Shown here piece by piece: positions 21,389-32,077 of a DNA stretch of 64,000 nucleotides. The position numbers were made by a program, and so were the translations under genes. This DNA is from Lindgomyces ingoldianus (Eukaryota > Ascomycota > Dothideomycetes > Pleosporales > Lindgomycetaceae). Each line of letters opens with the position of its first letter. The first letter of the stretch is position 1. The DNA is taken from NCBI RefSeq assembly GCF_010093535.1, contig NW_022985170.1, forward strand, positions 1,145,492 through 1,209,491, written 5' to 3'. Under the pieces are notes generated by a model. That model made no database searches and had not been told where the DNA came from. It worked only from the letters and a program-made list of their open reading frames with translations.

Positions 21389-23656
21389 ATGAACGGGCAC
21401 CCGCCAGCTCCTACCCACGCTCCCGCAGCGAACGGCCAACGACCCTCCATGAGCGCATCTCCCGCCCTCCGCCCAGGGAATACGCCAATAGGCCCAAATG
21501 GGCAACCGATGCGGAGGCCCCGTCGGCGGCCCCAGACAGACCCAATGCGCCCGGCGCAGCGGCCGCTCAAGCAGATCTCGCGGCCTATCATGTCTCTGAC
21601 CCAGATGAACGAGAAACAAGGGAAGCAGGTCGGCCCGGCTGCCAAGGAGAAGGAGGACGAGGTCCCTTTAGAGGCTGCCCGCCAAGAGTATCTCGCAAAG
21701 GGTGCCATGGTCCTGCCATTGGTCGTTACCAAGCGTGATCTTAAGGAGCTTCGCCATCACGTTATGAGGCTCCAGCAGTCCAAGGGCAAGGTTGAAATCA
21801 TGGACCACGACCAATTCACACCGCCGATTCGCCTTCACCGCCGCGACCCCCGTGCTCCCCCGAGTGGTGCCGGGACGCAGTTCATCGAAGAGGACACGAA
21901 GGAGGACCTTGAGGAGAGTAAGGAGCGTGAGCGGCTCGAGATTCAAAAGGAGGAGCGTCGAAAGATTCGGGAGGAGAATCAAGCTAAGATTGCTCCCTCC
22001 GCGACGAAGAAGCCGCCAGCGTTCCAGAAGAAGACTGAGCAGAAGTTCCGCCCAGACGACACCCCAGAGGCAGAGAAGCGACGCCTGCTGCGGTACGAAG
22101 AGACTCTTCCTTGGCACCTCGAGGATTTTGAGAACAAACAGACGTGGGTGGGCACATACGAGTCAGAGCTTTCCGAGGCCCACCTCATGCTTACGACCGA
22201 CTTCGTGAACGGCCGCGATGTCATTCAGATGGTGCCACTAGAGCGATGGTATAGATTCAATGCTAAGGGCAAGGTGAAGGGTTACACGGCAGACGAAGTC
22301 GATGCAATTTGGAAGAAGGAGGATCTCAAGGACCAGTCTGGAATTCTAGGTGGTATACAAGCAAACACCATTAAGGCAGAGCAGCAAGAAATGAAGCGGA
22401 TAGGCAGAGGTGCTCCTCGGATGAAGACCCGCATAGGCGGCGGTGCCGACGATGAAGGTGCGCCGACAGGACGACGCCCAGATGACGATATGCCCGTCAT
22501 CAAACGTGAAGCGGATGCGGACGACATTGACTACAATGCGGAAGAGGATTTTGCCGATGACGAGGAGGGTCTCAACGGACTTTTTGAAGGTGATGAAGCC
22601 GATGTCAAGGACGCAGCCGAAAAGCTGAAGCGCGATCACTTGCAGGCTTCAATCTTCGAATTGCGGAACGAAGAAGAAGTTTACCGCCAGGAGGAGCAGG
22701 AGGAGAGAGAACGAGAGATGCAGAAGAAGCTGGAGAAGAGTATTCGGAAAGCTCTCACGAAACGGGAGAAAAACTATGATTTCGAGTCCTCCGACTCAAA
22801 TCCGTACGAGTCTTCGAGCGAGTCTGATACCGACTCGGAGACCGAGCGACAGCGAGCGAAGGAGGAGGAAGAACGAAAAGCTGCAGAGCAAAATGGGAAG
22901 CCTAATGAAGGCGATAAGCTGGCGTCAGGAACATCGACAAAGGGAACGACTACTCCATCAGGCGCACACAAGCCGATTGACATGAACAAGAAGAAGCGAC
23001 CCGGATCACCAAACCTGTCGGAAGCTAGCGGCAATGAATCCTCGCGCAAGAAGCACAAGAAGAAGCACGCAGATGGTTCTCGCAAGACTTCTCTTGTCCA
23101 CCTGTCTACGAACAATGAGCTGTCGAAACGTGGGGCAGCTTCTGGCAGCGATAGCGAGATGACCGACGCTGGCAGGAAGAAGAAACAAAAGCTCAAGCTC
23201 AAGGTTGGGACCTCGCCTAGTGGTAGCCCTGGTGGCAGTCGGGCGGGAAGCCCAGCGGCTTCTCAGGTGAACGGCAGCCGCGCTGGTAGTCCCGCTGCAT
23301 CGAACCAGACACTTCCTCAGCCTTCGCGTAAGCTTACCTCGATTACATTAGACACAATGTGGGGAAAGTTGCTAACAGAAGTGAAAACAGACACTCGTCT
23401 CCCCTCTGCCGCTGAAATATATAAAGCACTCCCTGCGGATGGTATGACCATTCAAGGTCTTATCAATATTTTCAAGGATCGAGTTGACAAGACGAACACT
23501 CAGCTATTCATTCGGCTAGTTAAAGCTGTGTCAAGTTTTGACAAACAGAGGTCTTGGCTTATTCCCCTCCCCCAAATGCCCTCAGATGAGCAGATTCAAA
23601 CGGTAATGAGAGGACAGAAAGTACCAATTAGAAGCGCCGCGGCAAGCCCATCATAA
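21389..23656 (+). CDS. TFG1: Transcription initiation factor TFIIF subunit alpha (RAP74/Tfg1)
   Basis: Exons 21389-23327 and 23391-23656 give 734 residues. The 63-bp intron (GTAAGC...GCTAACAG...AAAACAG) is a multiple of three without a stop, so an unspliced reading stays open and would wrongly add 21 residues. TFIIF binds RNA polymerase II and helps place it at promoters. The N-terminal dimerisation domain is recognisable (LVVTKRDLKELRHHVMRLQ near 110, and LPWHLEDFENKQTWVGTYE near 240-260). A very long acidic and basic, Ser/Lys-rich middle follows, as usual. The C-terminal winged-helix domain (residues about 650-720) contains INIFKDRVDKTN. The first ATG was chosen as the start because all upstream codons lack conservation. 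Confidence 0.93.
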   Translation: MNGHPPAPTHAPAANGQRPSMSASPALRPGNTPIGPNGQPMRRPRRRPQTDPMRPAQRPLKQISRPIMSLTQMNEKQGKQVGPAAKEKEDEVPLEAARQEYLAKGAMVLPLVVTKRDLKELRHHVMRLQQSKGKVEIMDHDQFTPPIRLHRRDPRAPPSGAGTQFIEEDTKEDLEESKERERLEIQKEERRKIREENQAKIAPSATKKPPAFQKKTEQKFRPDDTPEAEKRRLLRYEETLPWHLEDFENKQTWVGTYESELSEAHLMLTTDFVNGRDVIQMVPLERWYRFNAKGKVKGYTADEVDAIWKKEDLKDQSGILGGIQANTIKAEQQEMKRIGRGAPRMKTRIGGGADDEGAPTGRRPDDDMPVIKREADADDIDYNAEEDFADDEEGLNGLFEGDEADVKDAAEKLKRDHLQASIFELRNEEEVYRQEEQEEREREMQKKLEKSIRKALTKREKNYDFESSDSNPYESSSESDTDSETERQRAKEEEERKAAEQNGKPNEGDKLASGTSTKGTTTPSGAHKPIDMNKKKRPGSPNLSEASGNESSRKKHKKKHADGSRKTSLVHLSTNNELSKRGAASGSDSEMTDAGRKKKQKLKLKVGTSPSGSPGGSRAGSPAASQVNGSRAGSPAASNQTLPQPSRKLTSITLDTMWGKLLTEVKTDTRLPSAAEIYKALPADGMTIQGLINIFKDRVDKTNTQLFIRLVKAVSSFDKQRSWLIPLPQMPSDEQIQTVMRGQKVPIRSAAASPS
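23328..23390 (+). other. In-frame 63-bp intron of TFIIF-alpha
   Basis: Donor GTAAGC, branch-like GCTAAC 16 bases before the end, acceptor AACAG. Length is divisible by three and there is no stop. The encoded peptide breaks the expected junction between the low-complexity linker and the winged-helix domain. Confidence 0.75.
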
Positions 23657-24195
23657 AGGTTCTTTAATTTTGATTTCTGAGTATGCTTGGCGAGGCGTTG
23701 GGAAAAGATTGGGCCCTCTGCATCTTCGATATCTGGAGCTTCGGCTTATGTTTTTGCTTTGGTTTCATCGCGGCGGCATTCACGGTTCTATGTCTTTGAC
23801 CCATTCTCCAGCACCCTGTGTACTTAGGTTGGCGGTGATCTTCCAGACCGTCCATTTATCGCTTAACACTCTACAACGAAGAACAGATACAAAGAACATA
23901 TGAGCCTGGTAGGTACATCGTGCACGTCACTCTCAAGGCGATTCACCGGGAATATCGTATTTCCCACACGCCGATGTTCGGGTCATTTTCCGCGAGTTGG
24001 TGTCGGAGATGATTGGTAAGATGGGGGCACGACCGACGAGCGGATATCGGCACACGGCTCCAAAAGGGAGAACGACTTTGCCGCTGTTCGCTGTTCGCTC
24101 CAATTTCTTATCCTTTTCCTTTCCTGAAAACTCCTCGGCTTTATTCTTAACCCTCATTTTCATTTTCTGCAATCGATGTGTTGTTCCTGTTTCCC
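23657..24195. other. Intergenic: TFIIF-alpha 3' flank and MFS promoter
   Basis: No supported gene. The last 100 bp are T/C-rich and lead into the transporter start. Confidence 0.5.
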
Positions 24196-26137
24196 ATGAC
24201 GCTATTGGGTCCTGTGCTTAACATGATGTCACGGAACGATAAGAACGACGCACAGACCAACCCTCTCCCTCCAGCCTCGGCGTCGAACGCATTCATACCT
24301 CAATCAACGTCTCTAACCACGCCTCAGACTTCCATATCAATATGGCGCAAAGTCTACAACATACTAACGTGGGTTCCTCCAAGATGTCGTTGGGACCCGG
24401 ACAAGCCACCACAATTCTCCATATCTATGAACATCCTTTTCGCCTTCGCTGCAGGGTTTACAGTAGCGAATTTGTACTACAGTCATCCGATCTTGAATAT
24501 CTTGGCACAGGACTTTGGAGTCAAGTATGAAAAAGTGGCACAGATTCCGACGGTGATGCAGGCTGGTTATGCGGCAGGACTGCTGTTTTTGTGTCCATTA
24601 GGGGATCTACTACCAAGAAGGCCGTTTGTGATTGGGTTGGTGCTGTTTACGGCCACGATGTGGTAAGCAGAATATTCTTCTTTCCTCTGTCTTATGCCAT
24701 TATCTGGTTCCTGTCGGGGATTCTTTCGCTATCCACTATTATGGGGGTTCGATTTACAGTATGTAATCACATACTGTAGGACATGATCAGAGCAGAGTAT
24801 ACCTGCTAAACATGTTGCTAGAACCAGGGAGATGGTGAAAAAGATGTAATTCCCTAGCCCGAATTACCAACCCCCCGGGCATGTTCCATGTTAAGTGGTA
24901 GTATGCAGTATGAGAAGAATTGAGCGCTGATCCAGTAAACAGGCTTGGCCTCTGCATCACCAAATCTTTAGCAGTCTTCACGGCTATCTCCTTCATCGTT
25001 GCTATCACAACCGTAACCCCGCAACTCATGCTCCCTTTGGTCGGGGACCTCGCTCCTCCACACCGCCGCGCAACTGCGCTCTCAATCGTGGTCTCGGGCC
25101 TGATGCTCGGCATTCTCGTTGCCCGCGTCCTTTCAGGAACAATGACTAACTTCGTAACCTGGCGCTCTGTCTACTGGATGTCTCTCGGTCTTCAATATCT
25201 CATATTCGTGATGCTCTGGCTTTTCATGCCCGACTATCCGTCCACAAATCCCACAGGACTGAACTATTTCCAACTACTGTGGAGTATTTTGGTTATGTTG
25301 ACCAAACACCCCGTACTGGTGCAGGCATGTGTAACAGGGTTTTTCACATCCTCCACATTCACCTGTTTCTGGACTACGCTTACCTTCCTCCTCGCCGGAC
25401 CACCCTACCGCTATGACCCCTTGACCGTAGGCCTATTTGGCTTGATAGGCATCGCGGCAATGTGTTTCGGCCCGCTATACGCACGTCTCGTAACTGATCG
25501 CTTTGTTCCGCACTTGTCCGTCCTCGCTGGCGAGGCGCTCTGTCTCGCGGGCATCTGTTTTGGGACTTACATTGGGCGTTTCAATATCAGTGGTCCCATC
25601 CTCCAAGCTGCGCTGCTGGACTTCGGAATGCAGACTGCGCAGATTGCGAATAGGTCTGCTATATACGCTATTGAGCCGAAGCGGAGAAACGGGGTGAATA
25701 CTGCGTTTATGGTGTTTACGTTCTGTGGCCAGTTGATGGGGACGGCGGCCGGGAGTCACATTTATGCGAGGGGCGGATGGATTGCGTCTGGAAGTGCGAG
25801 TGTGGGGTTTATTGGGTGTGCGGTGTTGACCATGTGTGTAAGAGGCCCATGGGAGAAGAAATGGGTGGGGTGGAGAGGCGGGTGGAGTATGATTAAGAAG
25901 GATAAGAAGAGTGCGGATGGGAAGACTGCTGAGGTGGCGCATCATGTGAGGGAGAAAGGGGACGAGGAAGTCGGACGACGGGAGTTCGGCGAGGAAGAGA
26001 AGGTTCTGGCTGAGTTGGCGGCTGAGGGTGGAAATGAGGAACCGTTAAAGGAGGGAAGTGAGGTGGAAAAAGAGAGGGTTAGTGAGAAGAGTGGGAGGTC
26101 CAGTGGGGAGGATGAGATTAAGCCTGTGAAAATCTGA
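24196..26137 (+). CDS. MFS transporter, substrate unknown
   Basis: Exons 24196-24662 and 24943-26137 give 553 residues. The cytosolic N-terminus is about 75 residues long, then the 12-helix MFS fold begins at ISMNILFAFAAGFTVANLYY. The motif LCPLGDLLPRRP is the A-type loop between helices 2 and 3, and PLVGDLAPPHRRATALS is its counterpart further on. The C-terminus is a long Glu/Lys-rich tail. The pattern resembles bacterial YnfM-like exporters and their fungal relatives often called drug or general-substrate transporters; the cargo is unknown. The junction W-LGLC is clean at both splice sites, but the 280-bp intron is several times longer than neighbours. A second in-frame ATG at 24223 is an alternative start. 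The gene is convergent with HGH1. Confidence 0.85.
24755..24778. repeat. 10-bp perfect inverted repeat inside MFS intron
   Basis: TACAGTATGT and ACATACTGTA flank a 4-base AATC spacer, giving a perfect stem of 10 pairs in the middle of the oversized intron. Confidence 0.8.
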
Positions 26138-26417
26138 GAGTTGGATGAGATACGGGGCTGTATGGAGGAGCATTTTGAAGCAGAGTTGCATAGATGTTTA
26201 GAACGAGCATAAATAGGCGTTTTAAAGTTCTTGTACTGGGTTGCTGTTTTCTATTGAATACCTGCGGGCTGTCACCTAGGTAAAACGGAACAAGAGAAGG
26301 ATCAGGTTTGCAACCGAGACTAGATCCTCCTGGCTTCCTCTTTGATTCCAGCGAGGGCTGAAAAATCCGACATACCGTAGCTATGGCCCGAGTTCTGCGA
26401 TAGCATGATTTAAATCC

Positions 26418-27791
26418 TCAGCAAATATCAATAATCCTCTCGTCCTCATCGTCCTCGCCTTCTTTCAGTTCCACAAGCCTACCCCCGCCTCCACTCCCAT
26501 TAGGCACATCGTCCTCTTCACCTTCTTCTTTCCTCATGATAACTTGCACGAGCCTATCACACGCCTCCCTGACACTCTCATCCTCAACATGCAAATGGCA
26601 CTCCCTCACAATCGGATACACCTTGACCTTTCTCAACACTTCTCGCCCTTCCTTGGTTGTACTCAGCAACAGCAACGTCTCCAAATGTGTCTTCATGATC
26701 TCGGCATCCTTCTCCCTCTCTTTATCCGGCTCAAGCAATTGTAGTTCATCAAGCATACCGTCGGTGTCTTCATCGGAGTATTCTTCAGGACCCATGAGAG
26801 GGAGCAGTATGTAAGGCAGCAGATTTGCACCGATGGAGGGTGGTGGAAGAGCAGGATCGAGGGAGAGATTGGAGAGGAGGATCTCATGGGATGAGACGAG
26901 GAAAGCGGAGTTTTTGATCGCAGAGGCGACACCGAGGCGCCGGATGTGCGAGGCATGGGAGGTGAAGACTTGGAGTTTGGTCAGGGGAATGATGTTGGAG
27001 TCGTGGGGCTGCGGGGAGGTGAGGTAAGTGCGTCCTTGTGGGAACTAGGTATCAGGGTGAGCTTGTGGGCAAGTTGGGAGGGTTGGCTCAGGGGTGTAAT
27101 GTACTTTTGCAAGGTCTGCGAAGAAGTAGGATAGGTAGTCGAAATCGGCGTGCTTGTTGTAGCTTCCTTCGGCGCCTTTGACAAAGCAGTCTAGCAGCTG
27201 GTCAATGGCCCATTTTGATGTTGACAACTCCTTTGGTATGTCGCGCCTTAGTTCAAGGACTCGTTGTAGCGAATCGTCTTTTGCCATGTTAGCTAGCAGC
27301 ATCGCCATCTCGTTTGCATTTTGCTCTTTCTTGCTCTGTTCCCTTTCGTCAGATATGTTTCCACGGCAAATTTGTATCGGCAAACTGACATACGGTTATC
27401 CGTGATAATAGCGTTTCCAGGAAAGCATCGTCCTTTGCGAGAGACTTGAGGACTTCGCTATCGTGGGAAATGTTGATGAGGATCGTAAGGGCATTCTTCG
27501 CTATGGGCGCATAGTCCTTGACAAGGAGCTTGAGGCCTTTGATAGGCGTCAACTGGTCGCGTTTGAATAGGCTAGTGTGTGACTGTGAGTATCCGACGAG
27601 ATGGTCCGCAGCTGTGAAGCATGAGTAAATTCACACTGAGGTAGGTGGAGACGACGGGGCTATCTTACCAACCTGACGGATCTGCGTGTTTCCATGGTGG
27701 AGAAACTCCACCAGCTGCCGGGAAAATCTCAGACTTTTTCTTTTTCCCGAATTCAAGAATAAACGCTTACCTCTTCTAATTCTGTAGGCAT
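26418..27791 (-). CDS. HGH1: HGH1 family armadillo-repeat protein (eEF2 folding cofactor)
   Basis: Five exons (27791-27771, 27714-27669, 27611-27394, 27335-27105, 27044-26418) give 380 residues. Yeast Hgh1 recruits the chaperonin TRiC to help fold elongation factor 2 in the cytosol. The start MPTELEE followed by LVEFLHHGNTQIRQ matches family N-termini. Armadillo-type helices fill the chain, including KNALTILINIS and EMAMLLANMAKDDS. The C-terminal part has the conserved EEYSDEDTDGM, EGREVLRKVKVYPIVREC and VREACDRLVQVI segments, ending in an acidic tail. The 58-bp intron between exons 3 and 4 has a CTGAC branch point and AACAG acceptor and removes an otherwise frame-breaking stretch. Introns of exons 1-2 are tiny-exon types typical of the family. 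Confidence 0.92.
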
Positions 27792-29359
27792 GGCGAGGTG
27801 TGAAGATGCTGAGCTGAATAATGACGCACGTGGGATAAGTTTTCTTCGGCTATTTAAGGTTATCGATAAAGGGTGGCAGGTCGCGATACCGGATATGGCG
27901 ATGTGAGCACGTGAGTTACTGCTGACTTGCATCGCGACTTGCAGCTCACGACAGCAATGCATGTCCGACATATTGATTATTTCCATATTGCCTTTCCTAT
28001 TCTTTGCATGGGGTGACCTCACTCTGACGCGTCACTTTGAGAAAATACATGTTTGATTTCCTTAGAGAAAGGCTGTGAGTGGCTCTTGAACTCTTGTTAC
28101 CCGCTTCGATTTGTCCGCTTAAACCTCCCAATGTCTTGAATCTGACAAAAATTTGGGACGCGGGCAGTCAGGCCAGCAATCGATGTCGTTGAAAGCTTGT
28201 CCGCATCGCGCCCGGAACTCGCATCGGGGAAGCTCGTTGCTGAGGAATAACTACTATTATCCCCTGGACACCAAGGCGAAATTCGCCTTGGAACCTCGTA
28301 CTTCATCTGATATCTTTCTTGACGCCAAAAAGTCCAGAACGCGCTGTAGAATCAGCATTATCGACATGTTTCGATGCTCCATTTTTCCGAGCATCGCCGT
28401 TTCCCAGGGGCACACTAGGCCGAGTTAGGTCAACGGCAATGAAATCAGCTTCGCCAGCGGCTACCTCTGTGATGCTCAACCTCTCCTTTACCGCTAGGCA
28501 CTCTCGTGGCTGCATCGCTTCAAGCCTCAATACCAATCATTGAAACAACGGCGTGGATCAAAAATTTCGCTCATCGTTTGTTACCGTTGTGCTCCCTTTC
28601 CTTTGCCCATCAGTCGAGCTGCAAATAGAGTCAGAATCTGCCTTGCATTCGGAAACAACAACAGCCGGACACTTCTTCTTTATCGTCACCTTACAGCATT
28701 CCAACCATCCGCACCGAAAGCAGCATCCGACATGCCTTCTCCGCTTTCGGTCAGGGACATGGTCAGGATGCGGAGGATCTCGCTCGTCCCCCTCATCGAA
28801 GGCATGTTAGACGCTCAAAATAGATCTCCGAGATACTCGCGGCGGCGGGCCGCTGGTCAGTTCGTCACAAACATTGGTGCCCGTGCGGAGGGACAACGCA
28901 TGCAGTCCGACGAATCAATGCAGGGTGCAGGCCCTGCATCGTTGTGGTTGGTGTAGCGAGCGGTGGGCGCTTACTTTGTGAACAACCAACCACCCAAAAT
29001 ATAACCGCCGCCTTCAATCTGATGGAAGCGCCGAGGATTATGTGCGTCTTGATTGGATTATCCTATACACCACAAGGCCCAAAGGAGCAGCCTTCTGCAA
29101 GGGCGACAGCGGAGAACCGCTATTGCCTTTGCTGCAATGCTAGTGAGCTTTCCGTCTGTGTGGAATTGTTGCTCGTGCACGCATCTTAAAACCCTTCTCC
29201 CCACACTATCTAGTTTGCTTAGGCAGGTCGGTCACGTCAAGGCTTTGTGACCATCTTAATTGATTTCTTTAGTCCGCCTTCGTTTGATCTTGAGAAACAT
29301 TGTTTGGTTCTTCTAGTATTTTTAGGGTGATCGAATTAATCTGAAAGAGACGGTTTATC
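27792..29359. other. Intergenic, promoters of HGH1 and the 750-residue gene
   Basis: Opposed gene starts lie at either end. A 138-codon plus-strand frame (28540-28956) exists but shows no conserved motif and an unlikely Arg/Ser-rich composition. The last 130 bp are T-rich leader sequence before the ATG at 29360. Confidence 0.45.
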
Positions 29360-31612
29360 ATGGCGGGTCCTGCATTGCAACTATTTCCTCCTCCCCCTCG
29401 ACCCCCGAGGCAACCGAGTCCGAACAGGAAGCTCCGCGTAAAGCCCCCTACTCCTGAGCCAACAGCAGAGAAGATGGAGAGTGCAAAGAGTACGAAGGCT
29501 CCAACCGACTTCCATGAGCTCATCATTCAAGTCAATTCGGTTCCGGTGTCACCGTCAAACTCGGTAGCAGCTCCCCCAAGAGCACACATACCTAATTCGT
29601 CTGCTACTCGGTCACCTACACAAGAAAGCAGGCCAATTTTCGACTCACCTCCCAGGCCAAGGGAACCATCGCCCACAATGCACAGAAAAGCCTCCCATCG
29701 CATCCAAGATCCTCGAGCACCATCGCCGTCACTGCCAGTTCGAGATGACCAAAGAAAACAACGCTCACCAAACTCAAGTCCTGTTCTGAACCGAGTAGCA
29801 TCCCCAGCTTTTTCGGAGATTAGGACAGTGCATTCAGCGAGTCCTACACTAGTCCGGGCCAACAGCGCTGCTACAAACTTTACAAGACAGTCAACAGGGG
29901 AAGAGATTCCAATCCGGTCGATATTCCCAGTCTACAACCCCACTGTTCCTTTGGCCCAACAACAGTACAAACCAACTCAAGCATCCCCAACACACATTCC
30001 AAAGACACAGATCAGCAGGTCACCATACTCTCCTGAATTCTATATCCCCCACAGCAACATCGCAGGAGATGGAAGCACGAGTCCTCCACCAAAGCCTTTC
30101 TTCACTCCTTCCCATCTTCTCGACAACCTATGGGTAGCGTGTAATGGCCAAGAAGATCCAGCAGTACAGCTTTACACCCTACGAATGCACCGCGCTACTG
30201 CAGCCAACCCGACAATAACCTTCGGCACCACTCCATCTCTTCCTTTCTACAGCTTAGGTCAAGCAAACCTTGCTGGCGAACACGAAGTTCAGAGTATTAT
30301 GCAGGAACTGCTCATTCAACGCCACCACCCTACCCAACCACGCGTCCTTCCCATTGCTCATCTCGACCTCATTGCTCCACCATCAATGGACAGCCAGGTC
30401 TTCGACCCACTCCAACAAGAATCGACGACGCTCCTTACAAGCATCTACCCCAAACTTGCTGCACTCCAAGCCCTGGACGCTGCAGCAAACACACCTGCTG
30501 CATCACATATCGCTCTCACTGACCCAGGGGCGACATCACCGGCAGCCCAAGCACTCGCTGAAGGCGTCCTCATGAGTGCTGCCCAACGTGAATGCTGCGC
30601 ACTTGCCTGGACCCGGGATGCCCCACAACAGCAAACTAACCCCTGGGCGCAACACATGCCCTCAGAAGGCTCATACTCATTGCATCATCCCAGTCTTGGA
30701 ATCTTCCCTATCCAGATAGAGGGCGACTGCTCTGTCATCAACAAACCCTCCACCCGTCCCATGACTGCGATATACGGACACAATATACCTTCGACACCTC
30801 GACTCAACAACCAAAAACCTGCTTCCATAACCATCATGAACCCATACATCCTCTCGCCTACGTCCCCACGCGCAACTGCCTTCGCAAACGGCCTTCCCCC
30901 TCCTCCACCACGGCTTGATAGCCTCGGACTAGATGCCCGACCAATCAGCATAACACCCTCAGAAATGGATGTCACTCAACTGCCAACCACGACCGACGCA
31001 ACCGCCGATGATGCTATGCTCGCACGTCTCGATTTCGCTAACGACGCTTTAATCCTAAATCTCGGCGCTCTCTCCCGCTTCGGAAACCCCTTTCTCATCG
31101 ACGTTGCAGCATCCACGCTCCTTGCAGTCGCAGTCGCAGAAGCGGTGCGCGGGCGGCGCAGCAGGAATGCAAGTCAAGAGAATTTCGAGCCTCCACCACC
31201 GAGCATCGTGCTGGGTAAGAAGGGCCCCAGTACCGCGAAGCAGTTCAAAGACTCCTTCGTCGATGGATACGAAGCCTGGGGTGGGAAGAAACATGGTAAC
31301 CCTGTATCTAGCCTTCGGAAGTGGTCGATACGGAGCACGACGACTGGGCATACTTCCAAATCCGAGTCTTTCGACAAAGATATTGAGTTGGGCGAGTGGT
31401 ACGGGCAGTCACAAACAAAGACAAAAAGTAAAGAGGGGAAGCAGAAGAAAAAGAAGGAGGAGAAGGATGAAGATAAATTACCGCTCGTGACGAGGACGAT
31501 TATAAGTGTTTTGACTTTTGCGTTCAAGACTGTTGTCTTCGTCCTTAGGATTGCGATTAAGATAGTTGCGGGAGTGGTGGTTATGATCAGTCGGAACTTT
31601 AGCAAGCTATAG
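29360..31612 (+). CDS. Large proline-rich protein with hydrophobic C-terminus, unknown function
   Basis: A single exon of 750 residues. Residues 1-250 are Pro/Ser-rich with many SP and TP sites and polyproline runs, probably disordered and phosphorylated. The middle (about 255-620) is more ordered, beginning with LLDNLWVACNGQEDPAV and TLRMHRA. It ends in DFANDALILNLGALSRFGNPFLID followed by an Ala/Val-rich helix. A Lys/Glu-rich stretch precedes a C-terminal apolar region of about 45 residues, likely membrane-inserted, ending in Leu. Relatives exist widely in filamentous ascomycetes. As far as I recall some carry the label acetylserotonin methyltransferase-like, but no S-adenosylmethionine-binding motif is visible and I would not use that name. 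The ATG start has good context and the preceding leader has stops. Confidence 0.8.
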   Translation: MAGPALQLFPPPPRPPRQPSPNRKLRVKPPTPEPTAEKMESAKSTKAPTDFHELIIQVNSVPVSPSNSVAAPPRAHIPNSSATRSPTQESRPIFDSPPRPREPSPTMHRKASHRIQDPRAPSPSLPVRDDQRKQRSPNSSPVLNRVASPAFSEIRTVHSASPTLVRANSAATNFTRQSTGEEIPIRSIFPVYNPTVPLAQQQYKPTQASPTHIPKTQISRSPYSPEFYIPHSNIAGDGSTSPPPKPFFTPSHLLDNLWVACNGQEDPAVQLYTLRMHRATAANPTITFGTTPSLPFYSLGQANLAGEHEVQSIMQELLIQRHHPTQPRVLPIAHLDLIAPPSMDSQVFDPLQQESTTLLTSIYPKLAALQALDAAANTPAASHIALTDPGATSPAAQALAEGVLMSAAQRECCALAWTRDAPQQQTNPWAQHMPSEGSYSLHHPSLGIFPIQIEGDCSVINKPSTRPMTAIYGHNIPSTPRLNNQKPASITIMNPYILSPTSPRATAFANGLPPPPPRLDSLGLDARPISITPSEMDVTQLPTTTDATADDAMLARLDFANDALILNLGALSRFGNPFLIDVAASTLLAVAVAEAVRGRRSRNASQENFEPPPPSIVLGKKGPSTAKQFKDSFVDGYEAWGGKKHGNPVSSLRKWSIRSTTTGHTSKSESFDKDIELGEWYGQSQTKTKSKEGKQKKKKEEKDEDKLPLVTRTIISVLTFAFKTVVFVLRIAIKIVAGVVVMISRNFSKL

Positions 31613-32077
31613 ACTGGTCAATGGGCGGGAGAGTCGGGATAGTGGGTTATGGATTTTCTCTTTTTTCTAAATATGTTTAACACTTGGGGTTTGTGGGCTT
31701 GGGATGGCATGATACCATTTAGTCTTCACGACTTCCCTTCAAGACTTTCTTTGTTTTGGTTATTGGGACAGTAGATGGTGCTGGCATAGCATTGTATGTA
31801 TATCTCTAATACATCAAAACATTTTCCGTGGTACTCGCTAGTGTCAAACCAAAAGCGCTGTGCTTCACCTCTGAACTCAGCATCCTGATTACGTAAAGCA
31901 CAAGACATCAATAGGAGCTAAGATACTAGAATGGAACTATCAGAGAATATCTCGACCAAGAAAGACTTCCCTAGCCATACTAAAGACAGAGGAATAGTGA
32001 GCCGGAACCTCGTATTAATTCCCGAGCTCTGGTCAACTCCTACTCCCTTATGGATAAAGCATAGTCTTACCTTTTGG
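31613..32077. other. Convergent 3' flanks, no gene
   Basis: Between the ends of the proline-rich gene and the ammonia-lyase gene; AT-rich and without motifs. Confidence 0.55.

Noticed and set aside
24663..24942. Possible extra exon inside the 280-bp MFS intron
   Set aside because: Joining the outer exons directly restores the conserved W-x-G-L-C text in phase; any inner exon would break it.
28540..28956. 138-codon plus-strand frame upstream of the proline-rich gene
   Set aside because: Arg/Ser-rich and overlapped by other frames; no family resemblance.
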